Counted from the first letter of the stretch, positions 1 through 10,619 are shown. The stretch is DNA of 48,681 bases from Tepidiphilus sp. J10 (GCA_945897865.1 CAMDHJ010000008.1:1-48681), one strand, 5' to 3'. Translations and numbers: made by a program. Notes: generated by a model not told the origin, from the letters alone.

Positions 1-2561
1 ATCGCCAGGCCCAGGCCGGTGCCGCCATAGCGCCGGGTGGTGGAGGTATCTGCCTGGGTAAAAGCGGCGAACAGGATTTGCTGCTGTTCCGGGGTGATGC
101 CGATGCCCTGGTCGCTGACGCTGAAGTGAAGCTCGACCTCATCCTTGCCGCGCTCGCTCATCCGGATGGCCAGGATGACATTGCCGCCGCTGGAAAATTT
201 CAGAGCGTTGCCGATCAGGTTGACCAGCACCTGACCGAGACGGACTGGATCGCCCACCAGAAGATCGTGAATACTGTGGTCGATCTCATAAGCGATCTCG
301 ATGCCCTGTTCCTCGGCCTTGCGCGCCAGCAGCGTGGTGACGTTGTCGAGTACGCCGTCCAGCTCGAACGGCACCGCTTCCATGCTCAGCTTGCCCGCCT
401 CGATCTTCGAGTAGTCGAGGATGTCGTTGATGATGTAGAGCAACGATTCGGAGGCGGCCTTGATATTGGCGACGTAATTGTGTTGCCTGGCGGTCAGGTC
501 GGTGCCGATGCACAGTTCGGTCATGCCGATGATGGCGTTCATCGGGGTGCGGATTTCGTGGCTCATGTTGGCCAGGAAACTCGATTTCGCCTGGTTGGAA
601 GCTTCCGCGGCGGTTTTGGCCTCCTGCATCGCGCGCTCCGCTTCCTTGCGGTCGCTGATGTCCGACACGAACGCGACGAAATGCGCGGCGGTTTCCGGCG
701 TATCGGCGGTGTAGTAGAGGAAAACCTGAACCGGGATCAGATGGCCATCGCTGTGGCGATGCAGACTGTCGAAACGGGCGCTGCCCTGCGCGATGAGCGG
801 GGCGACGAAAGTCTGGAACGCTGCGGCAGGGATGTTCGGGTCGATGTCGGGCAGCCGCCGGTCGAGCAATTCCTCCTGGCTGTAGCCGAGCATTTCACAG
901 CAACGTTGGTTGACATGGAGGAGCGCGCCGGTTTCGGCATCCACCCATTCGATCGCGATGCCGACCTGACCCATCGCATGCTCGGTCTCTTGCTGGCGTT
1001 GCAGGGTCGCTTGCAGCATGGCGGTGCGTTCGGTTACGCGTTGCTCCAGGTTTTGCCGGTGCTGTTCCAACTCCGCCTCGATGCGCTTGCGCTCCGTGAT
1101 ATTGCGGTCGGTGCCGCGATACCCGAGCAGTTCGCCGTTCCGGCCCAGGATCGGCACACCGCTGGTAGCCAGGTGGCCGATGCCGCCATCCTTGCGCAGG
1201 TTGACGTTCTCCAGGTCGGAAAAGGCCGCCTTGCGTTGAATGATGTCGGCAAACAGGCCGCCCACCCTGGCAGCTTCGTCGGCCGACATCAGATCGAATG
1301 GCGTGCGTCCCAGCAATTCCTCCGGCTGGTAGCCGAGCATGGCTGCCGAGTTGCCGGCGACATAGGTGTAGCGGCCCTGTGCATCCACTTCCCAGACCCA
1401 GTCGGCCAGGGTCGCGACGATGTCATCCAGCTTCCGCCGCTCGGCGTGGATGACGCGCAGGTAAACCAGCGTGCCAGCGACCAGACTGATCAGCAACGCG
1501 CCGACTACAGCCATGGCGCTGAACAGCCAGCGACGCTGAGCATCCAGTTCCAGCAATCCGGGCAGTGGTTGCGCCAGCACCACCCTGATTTCCTGCTCGG
1601 GAATGGCGGCGGAATGCAGCAACAACGGGGTCGGGTCTTCGGATAAACGAAGCAGGCCGGGGTGTTCGGAATCGCCCGAAGCAATCAGGCCGAGGTCGGG
1701 AATCGCATCACGCTGATAGCGGGCGTGGATGTCGGCGTCGCTCAGGCGGCGCACCCCGGCGCCGGGCCGCGCGTGCATTTCCTTGTTCTTGTCGCGCGCC
1801 AGGATGATGACGCCATGGCGGTCGACCAGAAAGACTTGCGCTTGGTCCAGACTCAGCCACAGGGAAAGGAATTTCAGATCGACCTTGGTGACCGCGACAC
1901 CCGTAATCCGACCATCCAGCGGAATCGGGAAGGAAAAATACAGGCCGGGTTTCTTGCTGATGGCGCCGATGGCGAATTCCTTGCCTGGACGGCCAGCCAG
2001 CGCCTCGCGGAAATAGGTGCGAAAGGCGAAATCACCACCGACGAAACTGTCCGCTTCTCCGGCGTTGCTGGAAGCCAGGCAGTGGCCCCGGGCATCCAGG
2101 ATGAACAGCTCGCTGACCATGCCAAACTCTTGCGCGGTGCGCGCCAGTTCGCGGTTGATGTCGGCCAGATCGGGGGCGGCTTGCCAACGGGCGCGGCGTG
2201 CCTCGTCAGAGAGCTTGGTGGCGGGGTCGTTGGCATGCTTCCGCAAAATGTCCCCAACGATCAGACGCCGCGCAAACAGGGCTGACACCCCTTGCGTCTG
2301 GCTCAGGGTCCGTTGCACGCCAAAGGCGATGGTTTCCGCGTGCTGGCTTACTTCCTTGTTGGCCTGGCCCAGCAACGCGGCACTGTCATGGCCGTGCCGC
2401 CATAGTGCGTATTGCCAGGAGAGGCCGATCCAGACCAGTACCACCAAGGCGGTCGCAAGCAACAGGCGCGATTGCGATGTCAGCCTGGTGGCGATTTGGG
2501 CTTTCAGGGTGGAAGGCACCTCACTCCTTGTGGCAGAGGTCAGGGTTGCTGGGAGGCTCAT
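1..2561 (-). CDS. Membrane sensor histidine kinase: N-terminal TM/periplasmic sensor, two PAS domains, HisKA, HATPase (C-terminus runs off the window)
   Basis: Reverse-strand translation from ATG at 2561: [49 protein letters not shown]...; later [20 protein letters not shown] (H-box) and [38 protein letters not shown] (G-box). Absent from the ORF track because it is open at the window edge. Confidence 0.9.
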   Translation of the reverse strand, partial: MSLPATLTSATRSEVPSTLKAQIATRLTSQSRLLLATALVVLVWIGLSWQYALWRHGHDSAALLGQANKEVSQHAETIAFGVQRTLSQTQGVSALFARRLIVGDILRKHANDPATKLSDEARRARWQAAPDLADINRELARTAQEFGMVSELFILDARGHCLASSNAGEADSFVGGDFAFRTYFREALAGRPGKEFAIGAISKKPGLYFSFPIPLDGRITGVAVTKVDLKFLSLWLSLDQAQVFLVDRHGVIILARDKNKEMHARPGAGVRRLSDADIHARYQRDAIPDLGLIASGDSEHPGLLRLSEDPTPLLLHSAAIPEQEIRVVLAQPLPGLLELDAQRRWLFSAMAVVGALLISLVAGTLVYLRVIHAERRKLDDIVATLADWVWEVDAQGRYTYVAGNSAAMLGYQPEELLGRTPFDLMSADEAARVGGLFADIIQRKAAFSDLENVNLRKDGGIGHLATSGVPILGRNGELLGYRGTDRNITERKRIEAELEQHRQNLEQRVTERTAMLQATLQRQQETEHAMGQVGIAIEWVDAETGALLHVNQRCCEMLGYSQEELLDRRLPDIDPNIPAAAFQTFVAPLIAQGSARFDSLHRHSDGHLIPVQVFLYYTADTPETAAHFVAFVSDISDRKEAERAMQEAKTAAEASNQAKSSFLANMSHEIRTPMNAIIGMTELCIGTDLTARQHNYVANIKAASESLLYIINDILDYSKIEAGKLSMEAVPFELDGVLDNVTTLLARKAEEQGIEIAYEIDHSIHDLLVGDPVRLGQVLVNLIGNALKFSSGGNVILAIRMSERGKDEVELHFSVSDQGIGITPEQQQILFAAFTQADTSTTRRYGGTGLGLA

Positions 2562-2599
2562 TGGGGACGGCCTCATATCGGATGGAAATGATGAATTCT

Positions 2600-2794
2600 T
2601 TAGCGGGATGGTGGCTGCCGACTTGGCCTGCCGCAATCTAGGTGGCAACGGAATTCACACTCGGTTGCTGCTGGCAAGGTCATCCCGGCGCCGTCATCCT
2701 GAAGCGTCAGCCAAGTCGCCAGATGCGTCTGCATGCTGCGGTAGAGCACGGTGCGTTCAGGCTGGCGGTAAAAATAGGCGGTGGTGCGCGACAT
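2600..2794 (-). pseudogene. Truncated N-terminus of an IS91/IS801-type transposase
   Basis: MSRTTAYFYRQPERTVLYRSMQTHLATWLTLQDDGAG...EFRCHLDCG resembles the N-terminus of IS91-family transposases; it stops before the zinc-binding and catalytic regions. Confidence 0.6.
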
Positions 2795-3187
2795 GGCACT
2801 CGACGGCCGCGGTGGGCATGAGCATCCTGGCCTGGGATCGTGATGAAAAACCGTGGATATAATTTGCGAATAAATTCACACCTACAGTCTGGTTGACCGT
2901 GGTTTTCCGGATCAAATGCTGCAACCGTGGGAAATGCGCTCGGCTCAGCCAGAACGGAACCTTATCAGCCCAAATCCGGCAGTTGTCCGGATTGCAGGAG
3001 CGTCTGCTTACGGCGCGAGCATGGTGGGATCGGCCCGCAAGCAGCGCCTCCTGCAACTTCGTCACCTCACCCGATGGGTGAATGGGAAATTCAGCCTCTC
3101 GTCAGTAACCACGGAGCTTCTCGGGGATGAATCCGCAGTCAACTGAGGTTTCCAGGATCAGCCAGTGCTTTCTTACCAAGCTTGCGG

Positions 3188-5248
3188 CTAAGCCCCCAGC
3201 GCGCTCATCAGGAAAGCTTGCGCGTCAAACCCTTTGCCACGTCGGGCACGGCGACGGAAGGAACCATCCGGCTGCATGTCCCAGGCGCGCATGTTGTCTT
3301 TCAGGCAGGCTTTGAGGCCTTCGTTGATGACCCGCCGCTTCAGCTTGGGGTCGAGCAGCGGAAAACCGGTTTCGATACGGCGGAAGAAGTTGCGGTCCAT
3401 CCAGTCAGCGCTGGCCAGCCAGACATCCTCCTGGCCGCCATTGAGGAAATAGAAGATGCGGTGATGTTCCAGAAAGCGGCCGATCAACGAGCGCACGCGG
3501 ATGTTGTCCGACAAACCGGCGATGCCCGGTTTAAGCGCGCAGACGCCACGCACGACGAGATCGATCTCGACCCCAGCCTGCGATGCTTCATACAAAGCGG
3601 CGATCACGCGCGGTTCTAGCAGCGAGTTCATCTTGGCGATGATCGCCGCCTTTTCGCCCTTGCGCGCCCGTTCGGTTTCATTGCGTATCGCCTGCAACAT
3701 GCGCGGGTGCATCGAGAACGGCGATTGCAGCAGCAGCGTGTGTTCATGCGCCTTGCCGAGGCCGGTCAGCTGCATGAAGACGTCGTTGACGTCCTGGCAC
3801 AGGTCGGGCTGGCAGGTCAGCAGGCCGAAGTCGGTGTACATGCGGGCAGTGCGCGGGTGGTAATTGCCGGTGCCCAGATGCGCATACCGCTTGAGTTTTC
3901 CGCCCTCACGCCGCACCACCAGCGCCAGCTTCGCGTGTGTCTTGTAGCCGACGACGCCGTAAACCACATGCGCGCCGGCCTTTTCCAGCTTTTCCGCCCA
4001 GTTGATGTTGGCTTCTTCGTCGAAGCGCGCCATCAACTCGACCACGGCGGTGACTTCCTTGCCGCGCTGAGCAGCAGAAATCAGCTGCCGCATCAACTCG
4101 GAATCGGTGCCGGTGCGGTAGACGGTCTGCCGGATCGCCAGCACGTTGGGGTCTTCCGCCGCCTGGCGGATGAAGTCGATCACCGGCTGGAACGACTGGT
4201 ACGGGTGATGCAGCAGGATGTCGCCGGCGCTGATTGCCTGGAACAGGTCCGGCTGTTTCACCAGCGAGGCGGGCAAACCAGGCGTAAACGGCGCGAACTT
4301 TAGATCGGGGCGTTCCACCTTGTCCGGCACGCCCATCAAGCGCACCAGATTGACCGGGCCGCGCACCTCGAACAGGTCTTCCCGGCCGAGTCCGAATTGT
4401 TCAAGCAGGAAGGCCGTCATTTCCGGCGAGCAATTGTCGGCGACTTCCAGTCGCACCGCGTCACCGTAATGGCGGTGCGGCAGTTCGCCCTGCAATTGTT
4501 CGCGCAGGTTCTTGTTCTCTTCATCATCCACGAACAGGTCGGAGTTGCGGGTGACCCGGAACTGATAACAGCCGCGCGCTTCCATGCCCGGGAACAGTTC
4601 GCCGACATGGGCATGCAGGATCGAAGACAGAAATACGAAGCCGAATTCGCAGCCGGCGATTTCAGTCGGCAACTGGATCACCCGTGGCAGTGCGCGCGGC
4701 GCCTGCACCACGGCGCGATCCGAATTGCGGCCGAAGGCATCCTTGCCGGACAGCTCGACGGCGAAGTTCAGGCTTTTATTCAATACGTTGGGGAACGGGT
4801 GCGCGGGATCGAGTCCGATTGGCGTCAACACCGGCATCAGCTCGTTGAAGAAAAAATTGCGTATCCACTCGGTTTGCTCCGCACTCCAGTGCGTACGGCG
4901 CAGGAAACGGATGTCCTGCTGCGCCAGCGCCGGCAGCACGTCCTGATTGAACAGGTCGTACTGACGCGTCACCAGCTCATGCGCCACCTTGGCAACCTGT
5001 TTGTAGATCTGGCGGGCGGTCAATCCATCGGAGCCGACATGCAGCGGGTTGAGCTTGATCTGTTCCTTCAAGCCGGCGCCGCGAATCTCGAAGAACTCAT
5101 CCATGTTGCTGGAGAAGATGCACAGGAAACGCAGCCGCTCAAGCAATGGCGTGGCCGGATCATCCGCTTGTGCCAGCACGCGTCGGTTGAACTCAAGAAT
5201 ACCGAGTTCACGGTTGATCAAATGCTCGGGGGCAGGCAGAGAGCTCAT
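3188..5248 (-). CDS. ppk1: Polyphosphate kinase 1
   Basis: MSSLPAPEHLINRELGILEFNRRVLAQADD...SSNMDEFFEIRGAGLKEQ...LLHHPYQSF...KTHAKLALVVRREGGKLKRYAHLGTGNYHPRTARMYTDFGLLT are PPK1 signatures. The ORF is open to 5299; the start at 5248 fits the family. Confidence 0.96.
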   Translation of the reverse strand: MSSLPAPEHLINRELGILEFNRRVLAQADDPATPLLERLRFLCIFSSNMDEFFEIRGAGLKEQIKLNPLHVGSDGLTARQIYKQVAKVAHELVTRQYDLFNQDVLPALAQQDIRFLRRTHWSAEQTEWIRNFFFNELMPVLTPIGLDPAHPFPNVLNKSLNFAVELSGKDAFGRNSDRAVVQAPRALPRVIQLPTEIAGCEFGFVFLSSILHAHVGELFPGMEARGCYQFRVTRNSDLFVDDEENKNLREQLQGELPHRHYGDAVRLEVADNCSPEMTAFLLEQFGLGREDLFEVRGPVNLVRLMGVPDKVERPDLKFAPFTPGLPASLVKQPDLFQAISAGDILLHHPYQSFQPVIDFIRQAAEDPNVLAIRQTVYRTGTDSELMRQLISAAQRGKEVTAVVELMARFDEEANINWAEKLEKAGAHVVYGVVGYKTHAKLALVVRREGGKLKRYAHLGTGNYHPRTARMYTDFGLLTCQPDLCQDVNDVFMQLTGLGKAHEHTLLLQSPFSMHPRMLQAIRNETERARKGEKAAIIAKMNSLLEPRVIAALYEASQAGVEIDLVVRGVCALKPGIAGLSDNIRVRSLIGRFLEHHRIFYFLNGGQEDVWLASADWMDRNFFRRIETGFPLLDPKLKRRVINEGLKACLKDNMRAWDMQPDGSFRRRARRGKGFDAQAFLMSALGA

Positions 5249-5345
5249 GGAGGTGGTGTAACACGGAATAAGACGCTGAATGCTAACCTCTAAGCGCATA
5301 GGCCTTCTATACCGGCCTGCTTAAAAATCTGGCTGGAGCAAAGAA

Positions 5346-6857
5346 ATGGAAATCGAACTGAAACTCGCCCTGCCCCCCGGCCATGCCACCCGCATCCGGC
5401 GACATCCGCTACTTCAGTCAATCAAGCCGGCGAAGCGGACATTGCACAGTATTTATTTCGATACGCCGCAGTTCGACCTGATGCAACGCGGCATTGCGTT
5501 GCGTCTGCGAAAAATCGGCTTTCACTGGGTGCAGACAATGAAGGCAGAGGCGCGCGCGGTCGGCGCCATGTCGAGCCGGCCGGAATGGGAGATGGCGGTA
5601 GCCGGCGGCGCCAGCCCGGATTTTGCGGTGCTGCCGCGAGCCGCACTGGACTTGCTGCAAGGGATTGATCGAACACAGATTGCGCCGACCTTCATCACTG
5701 AATTCCAACGTACTACCTGGCTGGTTTCGCGTGCGGACGATCAGGCTGAGCTGGCTTTGGATATTGGACACATCAAGTCTGGTGACACAACGCAAGCCAT
5801 TTCCGAAGTCGAAATTGAACTCAAGGCTGGCGCGCCGGGTTTTCTGTTCGATTTGGCGACGCAATTGCTCGAACAGACACCGCTGCATATTGAGCCGCGC
5901 AGCAAGGCGGAGCGCGGCTATGGCTTGAGCGGAGCGCAATCTGCCGTACCGCTGAAAGCCGTGCGGCCGGAATTCAGCCCGCACCAATCCGCCGGTGAAG
6001 CCTGGAATGCGGTGATGCAGGCGGCGCTGGCGCAATGCGTGGCGAATGTTCCCGGTTTTCTGGAGCAACCCGACGAGCAGGAATATCTGCATCAACTGCG
6101 GATTTCAATGCGCCGCTTGCGTGTCGGCATCAGCCTGGCGCGTGCGCTGGGCCGCCCGGCGCCAACCTGGGATATCCCGTTGCGTGAATCGTTGCGCGGC
6201 CTCAACTCCGCGCGCGACTGGGATGTGTTTCTGGCCGAGACCCTGCCCAAAACCGGCAAGCTCCTGGGGGCGCTGTCAGCAGCGAATGACGAATTGCAAA
6301 CCGCATTGGCGACCGCCGCGCAGCAGGCGCGCCAGCAAGCGCAAACCCTGCTGCTGGCGCCGACGTTTACTCAACTGATCCTCGATATCGGGCGCGATTT
6401 GTTGTCCGTGCCAGACGCGCCAAAGATGCTGGAGGCACGGCAATGGGCTGCCAAAATCCTCGAAAAGCGCTGGCTGGCACTGCGTAAACGCTGCCGGAAT
6501 TTCTCCAAACTGAATCCGGAAGAACGCCATATGGCGCGCATTGCGGCAAAGAAAATGCGCTATGCGGCAGATGCCTTCATCCCGTTGTATGGCAAACGCG
6601 GCGCCCGCTTCATCAACTCGTTAGCGACGCTGCAGAGCAGCCTGGGCAGCGCCAATGATGCGCATGTCGGTGCATTAATGATGCATACGCTGATCGCCGA
6701 CATGCTTAAACCCCAAGCATGCAAACCTGATGCCGCGCTCGCATTCAACCTGGGCCGTATCGCCGGCACGTTGGAATCCGAGGTCGGACGGCGTGCCCAT
6801 TTGTCCGACACGATCTGGCGACGGCTGGCACAGTCGCGATTGTTCTGGCGTGCTTGA
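5346..6857 (+). CDS. CYTH and CHAD domain protein (inorganic triphosphatase-like)
   Basis: N-terminal MEIELKLALPP (ExExK CYTH motif); C-terminal helical CHAD-like region (LHQLRISMRRLRVGISLAR; MARIAAKKMRYAADAF). Confidence 0.9.
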   Translation: MEIELKLALPPGHATRIRRHPLLQSIKPAKRTLHSIYFDTPQFDLMQRGIALRLRKIGFHWVQTMKAEARAVGAMSSRPEWEMAVAGGASPDFAVLPRAALDLLQGIDRTQIAPTFITEFQRTTWLVSRADDQAELALDIGHIKSGDTTQAISEVEIELKAGAPGFLFDLATQLLEQTPLHIEPRSKAERGYGLSGAQSAVPLKAVRPEFSPHQSAGEAWNAVMQAALAQCVANVPGFLEQPDEQEYLHQLRISMRRLRVGISLARALGRPAPTWDIPLRESLRGLNSARDWDVFLAETLPKTGKLLGALSAANDELQTALATAAQQARQQAQTLLLAPTFTQLILDIGRDLLSVPDAPKMLEARQWAAKILEKRWLALRKRCRNFSKLNPEERHMARIAAKKMRYAADAFIPLYGKRGARFINSLATLQSSLGSANDAHVGALMMHTLIADMLKPQACKPDAALAFNLGRIAGTLESEVGRRAHLSDTIWRRLAQSRLFWRA

Positions 6858-6937
6858 TCAACGTCCCCCGCATTCCGCCCTTCCCCCCTTCCTTCTCACC
6901 GATTAACCTTAACAACATTGTCAACCACGAGCCTGCC

Positions 6938-8353
6938 ATGACCCTCTACCCCGTCATTCTCTCCGGTGGATCCGGTACCCGTCTCTGGCCGATGTCGCGC
7001 GCCGCGCTGCCGAAGCAATTGCTGCCACTGGCCTCCAACCTGAGCATGGTGCAGGAAACCGTGCAACGCCTGGCCGGTCTGCCGGATCAAGGCCAGCCGT
7101 TGATCGTCTGCAACAACGAACATCGCTTCCTGATTGCCGAACAGATGCGCGACATCGGCGTCGAGCCACTCGGCATCTTCCTCGAACCGGTCGGCCGCAA
7201 CACCGCGCCGGCCGCAGCCGTGGCCGCGTTGACCCTGCTCAAGCGCGATCCGGATGCAGTGATGCTGCTGTTGCCGGCGGATCATCTGATTCGCGATATC
7301 GCGGCCTTTCATGCCGCCATCCGCTCAGGCCTGGATGCGGTTGCCGCCGGTTATCTGGTCACTTTCGGCATCGTGCCGGATGCGCCGGAGACGGGTTATG
7401 GCTATATCCAGCGCGGCGAGCCTCTGAGTGCCGGCAGCGCGCATCGCGTCGCGCGTTTTGTCGAAAAACCGAATCTGGAAAACGCCGAGAAATTCCTCGC
7501 CGCCGGCGATTACTACTGGAACAGCGGCATGTTCCTGTTCAATTGCCGGCAGTTCCTTGATGAACTCGAAAGCGTGCGCCCGGACATTCTCGCGGCCTGC
7601 GAGGAATCGCTGACCCAAGGCCAGCACGATCTCGACTTCTGCCGCCTGGACAAGACCGCCTTCGCCGCCTGCCCGTCAGATTCCATCGACTACGCGGTGA
7701 TGGAACACACCCAGCATGCTGCCGTGGTGCCCACCGACATCGGCTGGAACGACATCGGTGCCTGGTCGGCGTTGTGGGATGTCGGCGCCAAGGATGCCAA
7801 CGGTAATGTGGTGCGTGGCGACGTCTATCTCGATGGTGTCGAGGGTAGCCTGGTACGTGCCGAATCGCGCATGGTGGCGGTGATCGGCGCATCGAATCTG
7901 CTCATCGTTGAAACCGCCGATGCGGTGCTGGTGGCGGACAAGAACCGCGCCCAGGACGTGAAGAAGATCGTCGAGTACCTAAAAGCCAGCGGCCGCAGCG
8001 AACACGAATTCCACACCCGCGTGTTCCGTCCCTGGGGTTGGTACGAAGGCATCGACGTCGGCGAGCGATTCCAAGTCAAACGCATCATGGTCAAACCGGG
8101 TGAGAAGCTTTCACTGCAGATGCACCATCACCGCGCCGAACATTGGGTGGTGGTCTCCGGCACGGCGCGGGTGACCCGTGATGGGGTGGAAGAATTGCTG
8201 AGCGAAAACCAGTCCACCTACATCCCGCTTGGCGCCACACACCGCCTGGAAAACCCAGGCCGTTTGCCGCTGCATTTGATCGAGGTGCAATCCGGCAGCT
8301 ATCTTGGCGAAGACGACATCGTGCGGTTTGAGGATATTTATCAGCGCAGCTGA
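6938..8353 (+). CDS. manC: Mannose-1-phosphate guanylyltransferase / mannose-6-phosphate isomerase
   Basis: MTLYPVILSGGSGTRLWPMSRAALPKQLLPL nucleotidyltransferase motif; C-terminal cupin FRPWGWYEGIDVGERFQVKRIMVKPGEKLSLQMHHHRAEHWVVVSGTA. Start moved from the ORF-track 6854 to 6938. Confidence 0.94.
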   Translation: MTLYPVILSGGSGTRLWPMSRAALPKQLLPLASNLSMVQETVQRLAGLPDQGQPLIVCNNEHRFLIAEQMRDIGVEPLGIFLEPVGRNTAPAAAVAALTLLKRDPDAVMLLLPADHLIRDIAAFHAAIRSGLDAVAAGYLVTFGIVPDAPETGYGYIQRGEPLSAGSAHRVARFVEKPNLENAEKFLAAGDYYWNSGMFLFNCRQFLDELESVRPDILAACEESLTQGQHDLDFCRLDKTAFAACPSDSIDYAVMEHTQHAAVVPTDIGWNDIGAWSALWDVGAKDANGNVVRGDVYLDGVEGSLVRAESRMVAVIGASNLLIVETADAVLVADKNRAQDVKKIVEYLKASGRSEHEFHTRVFRPWGWYEGIDVGERFQVKRIMVKPGEKLSLQMHHHRAEHWVVVSGTARVTRDGVEELLSENQSTYIPLGATHRLENPGRLPLHLIEVQSGSYLGEDDIVRFEDIYQRS

Positions 8354-8372
8354 GGTTCAAGGTTCAAGCCCC

Positions 8373-8446
8373 GTAGGATGGGCCAAGCGCAGCGGGCCCA
8401 TCACCGCGCGACGACGAATGAGCCCGCTGCGCTTGGCCCATCCTAC
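8373..8446. repeat. GTAGG...CCTAC palindrome, family A (GTAGGATGGGCC)
   Basis: gtaggatgggccaagcgcagcgggcccatc ... gcccgctgcgcttggcccatcctac; long inverted arms in an intergenic gap. Confidence 0.9.
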
Positions 8447-8531
8447 ACATGCAACAACCGAAAAAACCTTGTCAGGTCCGCGTCAGCTATTGCAGTGCAC
8501 AATAAACACGCCAGCCATAGGAGGAGACACC

Positions 8532-10424
8532 ATGGATTACCAGGCGTTTTATCGTCGTTCCATCGACGATCCGGAGAGCTTTTGGGGCGATCAAGCCGAG
8601 TTGATCGATTGGCATAAACCGCCACAAAAGATACTCGATCAATCGAATCCGCCGTTCCGCAAGTGGTTTGTCGGCGGCGAGACCAACCTTTGTTACAACG
8701 CGGTGGACCGGCATCTCGCCACGCGCGCCGAGCAGCCGGCGCTGATCTATCTGTCCAGCGAAACCGGCGAGGAAAAGCAATACACCTATGCCGAGTTGCA
8801 CCGCGAGGTAAACCGTTGCGCCGCCATCATGCGGAGTCTCGGCGTCAAGCAAGGCGAACGGGTGGTGATCTACATGCCGATGATCGCCGAAGCGATTTTC
8901 TGCATGCTCGCATGCGCCCGCCTCGGCGCGGTGCATTCCGTGGTGTTCGGCGGCTTTGCCGCACACAACCTGGCATTGCGCATCGACGACGCCAAACCCT
9001 GTCTGCTGATCTGCGCCGATGCCGGCATGCGCGGCGGCAAGGCGGTGCCTTACAAACATCTGGTTGACGATGCGATCAAGGAAGCGAAATTTCCACCGCC
9101 GAAAGTGCTGATCGTCGACCGCGGCCTCGACCCTGACATGCACTGGCAGGACGGCCGCGATGTCGATTACTGGGACGCGCGCGACGATTTCCGCGACGCC
9201 GAAGTACCGGTGACCTGGCTGGAAGCCAACGAACCCAGCTACATCCTGTACACCAGCGGCACCACAGGCAAACCCAAGGGTGTGCAGCGCGATGTCGGCG
9301 GCTACGCGGTAGCGCTGGCTTCGACCATGAAGTACGTCTACAACGCCAATCCGGGCGAAGCGATGTTCACCACCTCAGACATCGGCTGGGTGGTCGGCCA
9401 TAGCTACATCGTTTACGGCCCGCTGCTCCACGGCATGACCACCATCGTTTACGAAGGCCTGCCGACCAAACCCGATGCAGGTATCTGGTGGAAGATCGTG
9501 CAGGACCACAAGGTCACCACGATGTTCTCGTCGCCGACCGCTGTCCGCGTGCTGAAGAAACAAGACCCGGCCTGGCTGAAGAAATACGACCTGAGCAGCC
9601 TGCGCTACCTGTTCCTGGCCGGCGAACCGCTCGACGAAACGACCTCGCGCTGGATTTCCGACGGCCTCGGCGTGCCGGTGCTGGATCATTACTGGCAGAC
9701 TGAAACCGGCTGGGCGATGTTGAGCTACCTGCCGGGTGTGGAACTGAAGCCGAACCGCTTCGGATCGCCCGGCTTCCCGGCCTACGGCTTCAACATCCGC
9801 ATCGTCAACGACCTGACCGGCGAAGTCTGCGGGCCGAACGAGAAAGGAGTATTGACCGTGGTGCCGCCACTGCCTCCGGGCTGTTTGAGCACGGTCTGGG
9901 GCGATGACAACCGCTACGTCAACAGTTACTTCGGCCAGTTCGAGAAGCAACTGCTGTATTCGTCCTCCGACTGGGCGTTGCGCGACGCCGACGGCTACAC
10001 CTTCATCCTCGGCCGCACCGACGACGTCATCAACACCGCCGGCCACCGGCTCGGTACGCGCGAAATCGAAGAGGCGCTGCAAGCGCATCCGGCCATCGCC
10101 GAAGTTGCCGTGGTCGGTCTGCACGACGAAGTGAAGGGTCAGGTGCCGGTCGGTTTCTGCACGGTGAAAGATCCGGCGCTGATCGCCGACGCAGCCGGAC
10201 GCGAGGCGCTGGAGAAATCCTGCATCGCCAAGGTGGCGGAATTGCTTGGCGCGGTGGCGAAGCCGTACAAGCTGCACTTCGTCACCGCATTGCCGAAAAC
10301 CCGCTCCGGCAAGCTGCTGCGGCGTTCGATCCAGGCGCTGGCGGAAGGCCGCGAAACCGGCGATCTTTCGACGCTGGACGACCCGAATGCGCTGGAGGAA
10401 ATCCGCAAGGCAGTAGGACGATGA
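8532..10424 (+). CDS. prpE: Propionate-CoA ligase (acyl-CoA synthetase)
   Basis: MDYQAFYRRSIDDPESFWGDQAELIDWHKPPQKILD...YILYTSGTTGKPKGVQRDVGG...KTRSGKLLRR; PrpE-type, first gene of a prp cluster. Confidence 0.93.
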   Translation: MDYQAFYRRSIDDPESFWGDQAELIDWHKPPQKILDQSNPPFRKWFVGGETNLCYNAVDRHLATRAEQPALIYLSSETGEEKQYTYAELHREVNRCAAIMRSLGVKQGERVVIYMPMIAEAIFCMLACARLGAVHSVVFGGFAAHNLALRIDDAKPCLLICADAGMRGGKAVPYKHLVDDAIKEAKFPPPKVLIVDRGLDPDMHWQDGRDVDYWDARDDFRDAEVPVTWLEANEPSYILYTSGTTGKPKGVQRDVGGYAVALASTMKYVYNANPGEAMFTTSDIGWVVGHSYIVYGPLLHGMTTIVYEGLPTKPDAGIWWKIVQDHKVTTMFSSPTAVRVLKKQDPAWLKKYDLSSLRYLFLAGEPLDETTSRWISDGLGVPVLDHYWQTETGWAMLSYLPGVELKPNRFGSPGFPAYGFNIRIVNDLTGEVCGPNEKGVLTVVPPLPPGCLSTVWGDDNRYVNSYFGQFEKQLLYSSSDWALRDADGYTFILGRTDDVINTAGHRLGTREIEEALQAHPAIAEVAVVGLHDEVKGQVPVGFCTVKDPALIADAAGREALEKSCIAKVAELLGAVAKPYKLHFVTALPKTRSGKLLRRSIQALAEGRETGDLSTLDDPNALEEIRKAVGR

Positions 10425-10433
10425 CGGTTTTCT

Positions 10434-10454
10434 TCCCCCTTTGAAAAAGGGGGA
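10434..10454. repeat. CCCCCTTTT/AAAAAGGGGG palindrome
   Basis: tcccccttttgaaaaaggggga read directly; a similar palindrome lies at 10571-10591. Confidence 0.8.
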
Positions 10455-10525
10455 CCGAGGGGGATTTAGCAACGTTTCCAGTATGCAAGCCTCAGCGAAA
10501 TCCCTGATAGAACCTCCAGCCAACC

Positions 10526-10560
10526 GACTAAGCCGCCAAACACCGGCGGCCAAGTCTCTG
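10526..10560 (+). repeat. Conserved 35-nt hairpin, copy 2
   Basis: GACTAAGCCGCCAAACACCGGCGGCCAAGTCTCTG; 31/35 identical to the reverse complement of 36269-36303. Confidence 0.75.
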
Positions 10561-10570
10561 GCTGCCCTAG

Positions 10571-10591
10571 CCCCCCTTTTTCAATGGGGGG
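10571..10591. repeat. CCCCCC/GGGGGG palindrome
   Basis: ccccccttttt-caat-gggggg immediately upstream of prpB. Confidence 0.8.
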
Positions 10592-10619
10592 AACGATGAG
10601 AGACATACGAGGACATGAC

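Noticed and set aside
78-1646. 522-aa plus-strand ORF
   Set aside because: Exactly antisense to the sensor histidine kinase coding frame (1-2561, minus), which has clear domain motifs; typical high-GC antisense ORF.
4397-5293. 298-aa plus-strand ORF
   Set aside because: Antisense to ppk1.
9375-10553. 392-aa minus-strand ORF
   Set aside because: Antisense to prpE; Arg/Gln/His-rich shadow frame.
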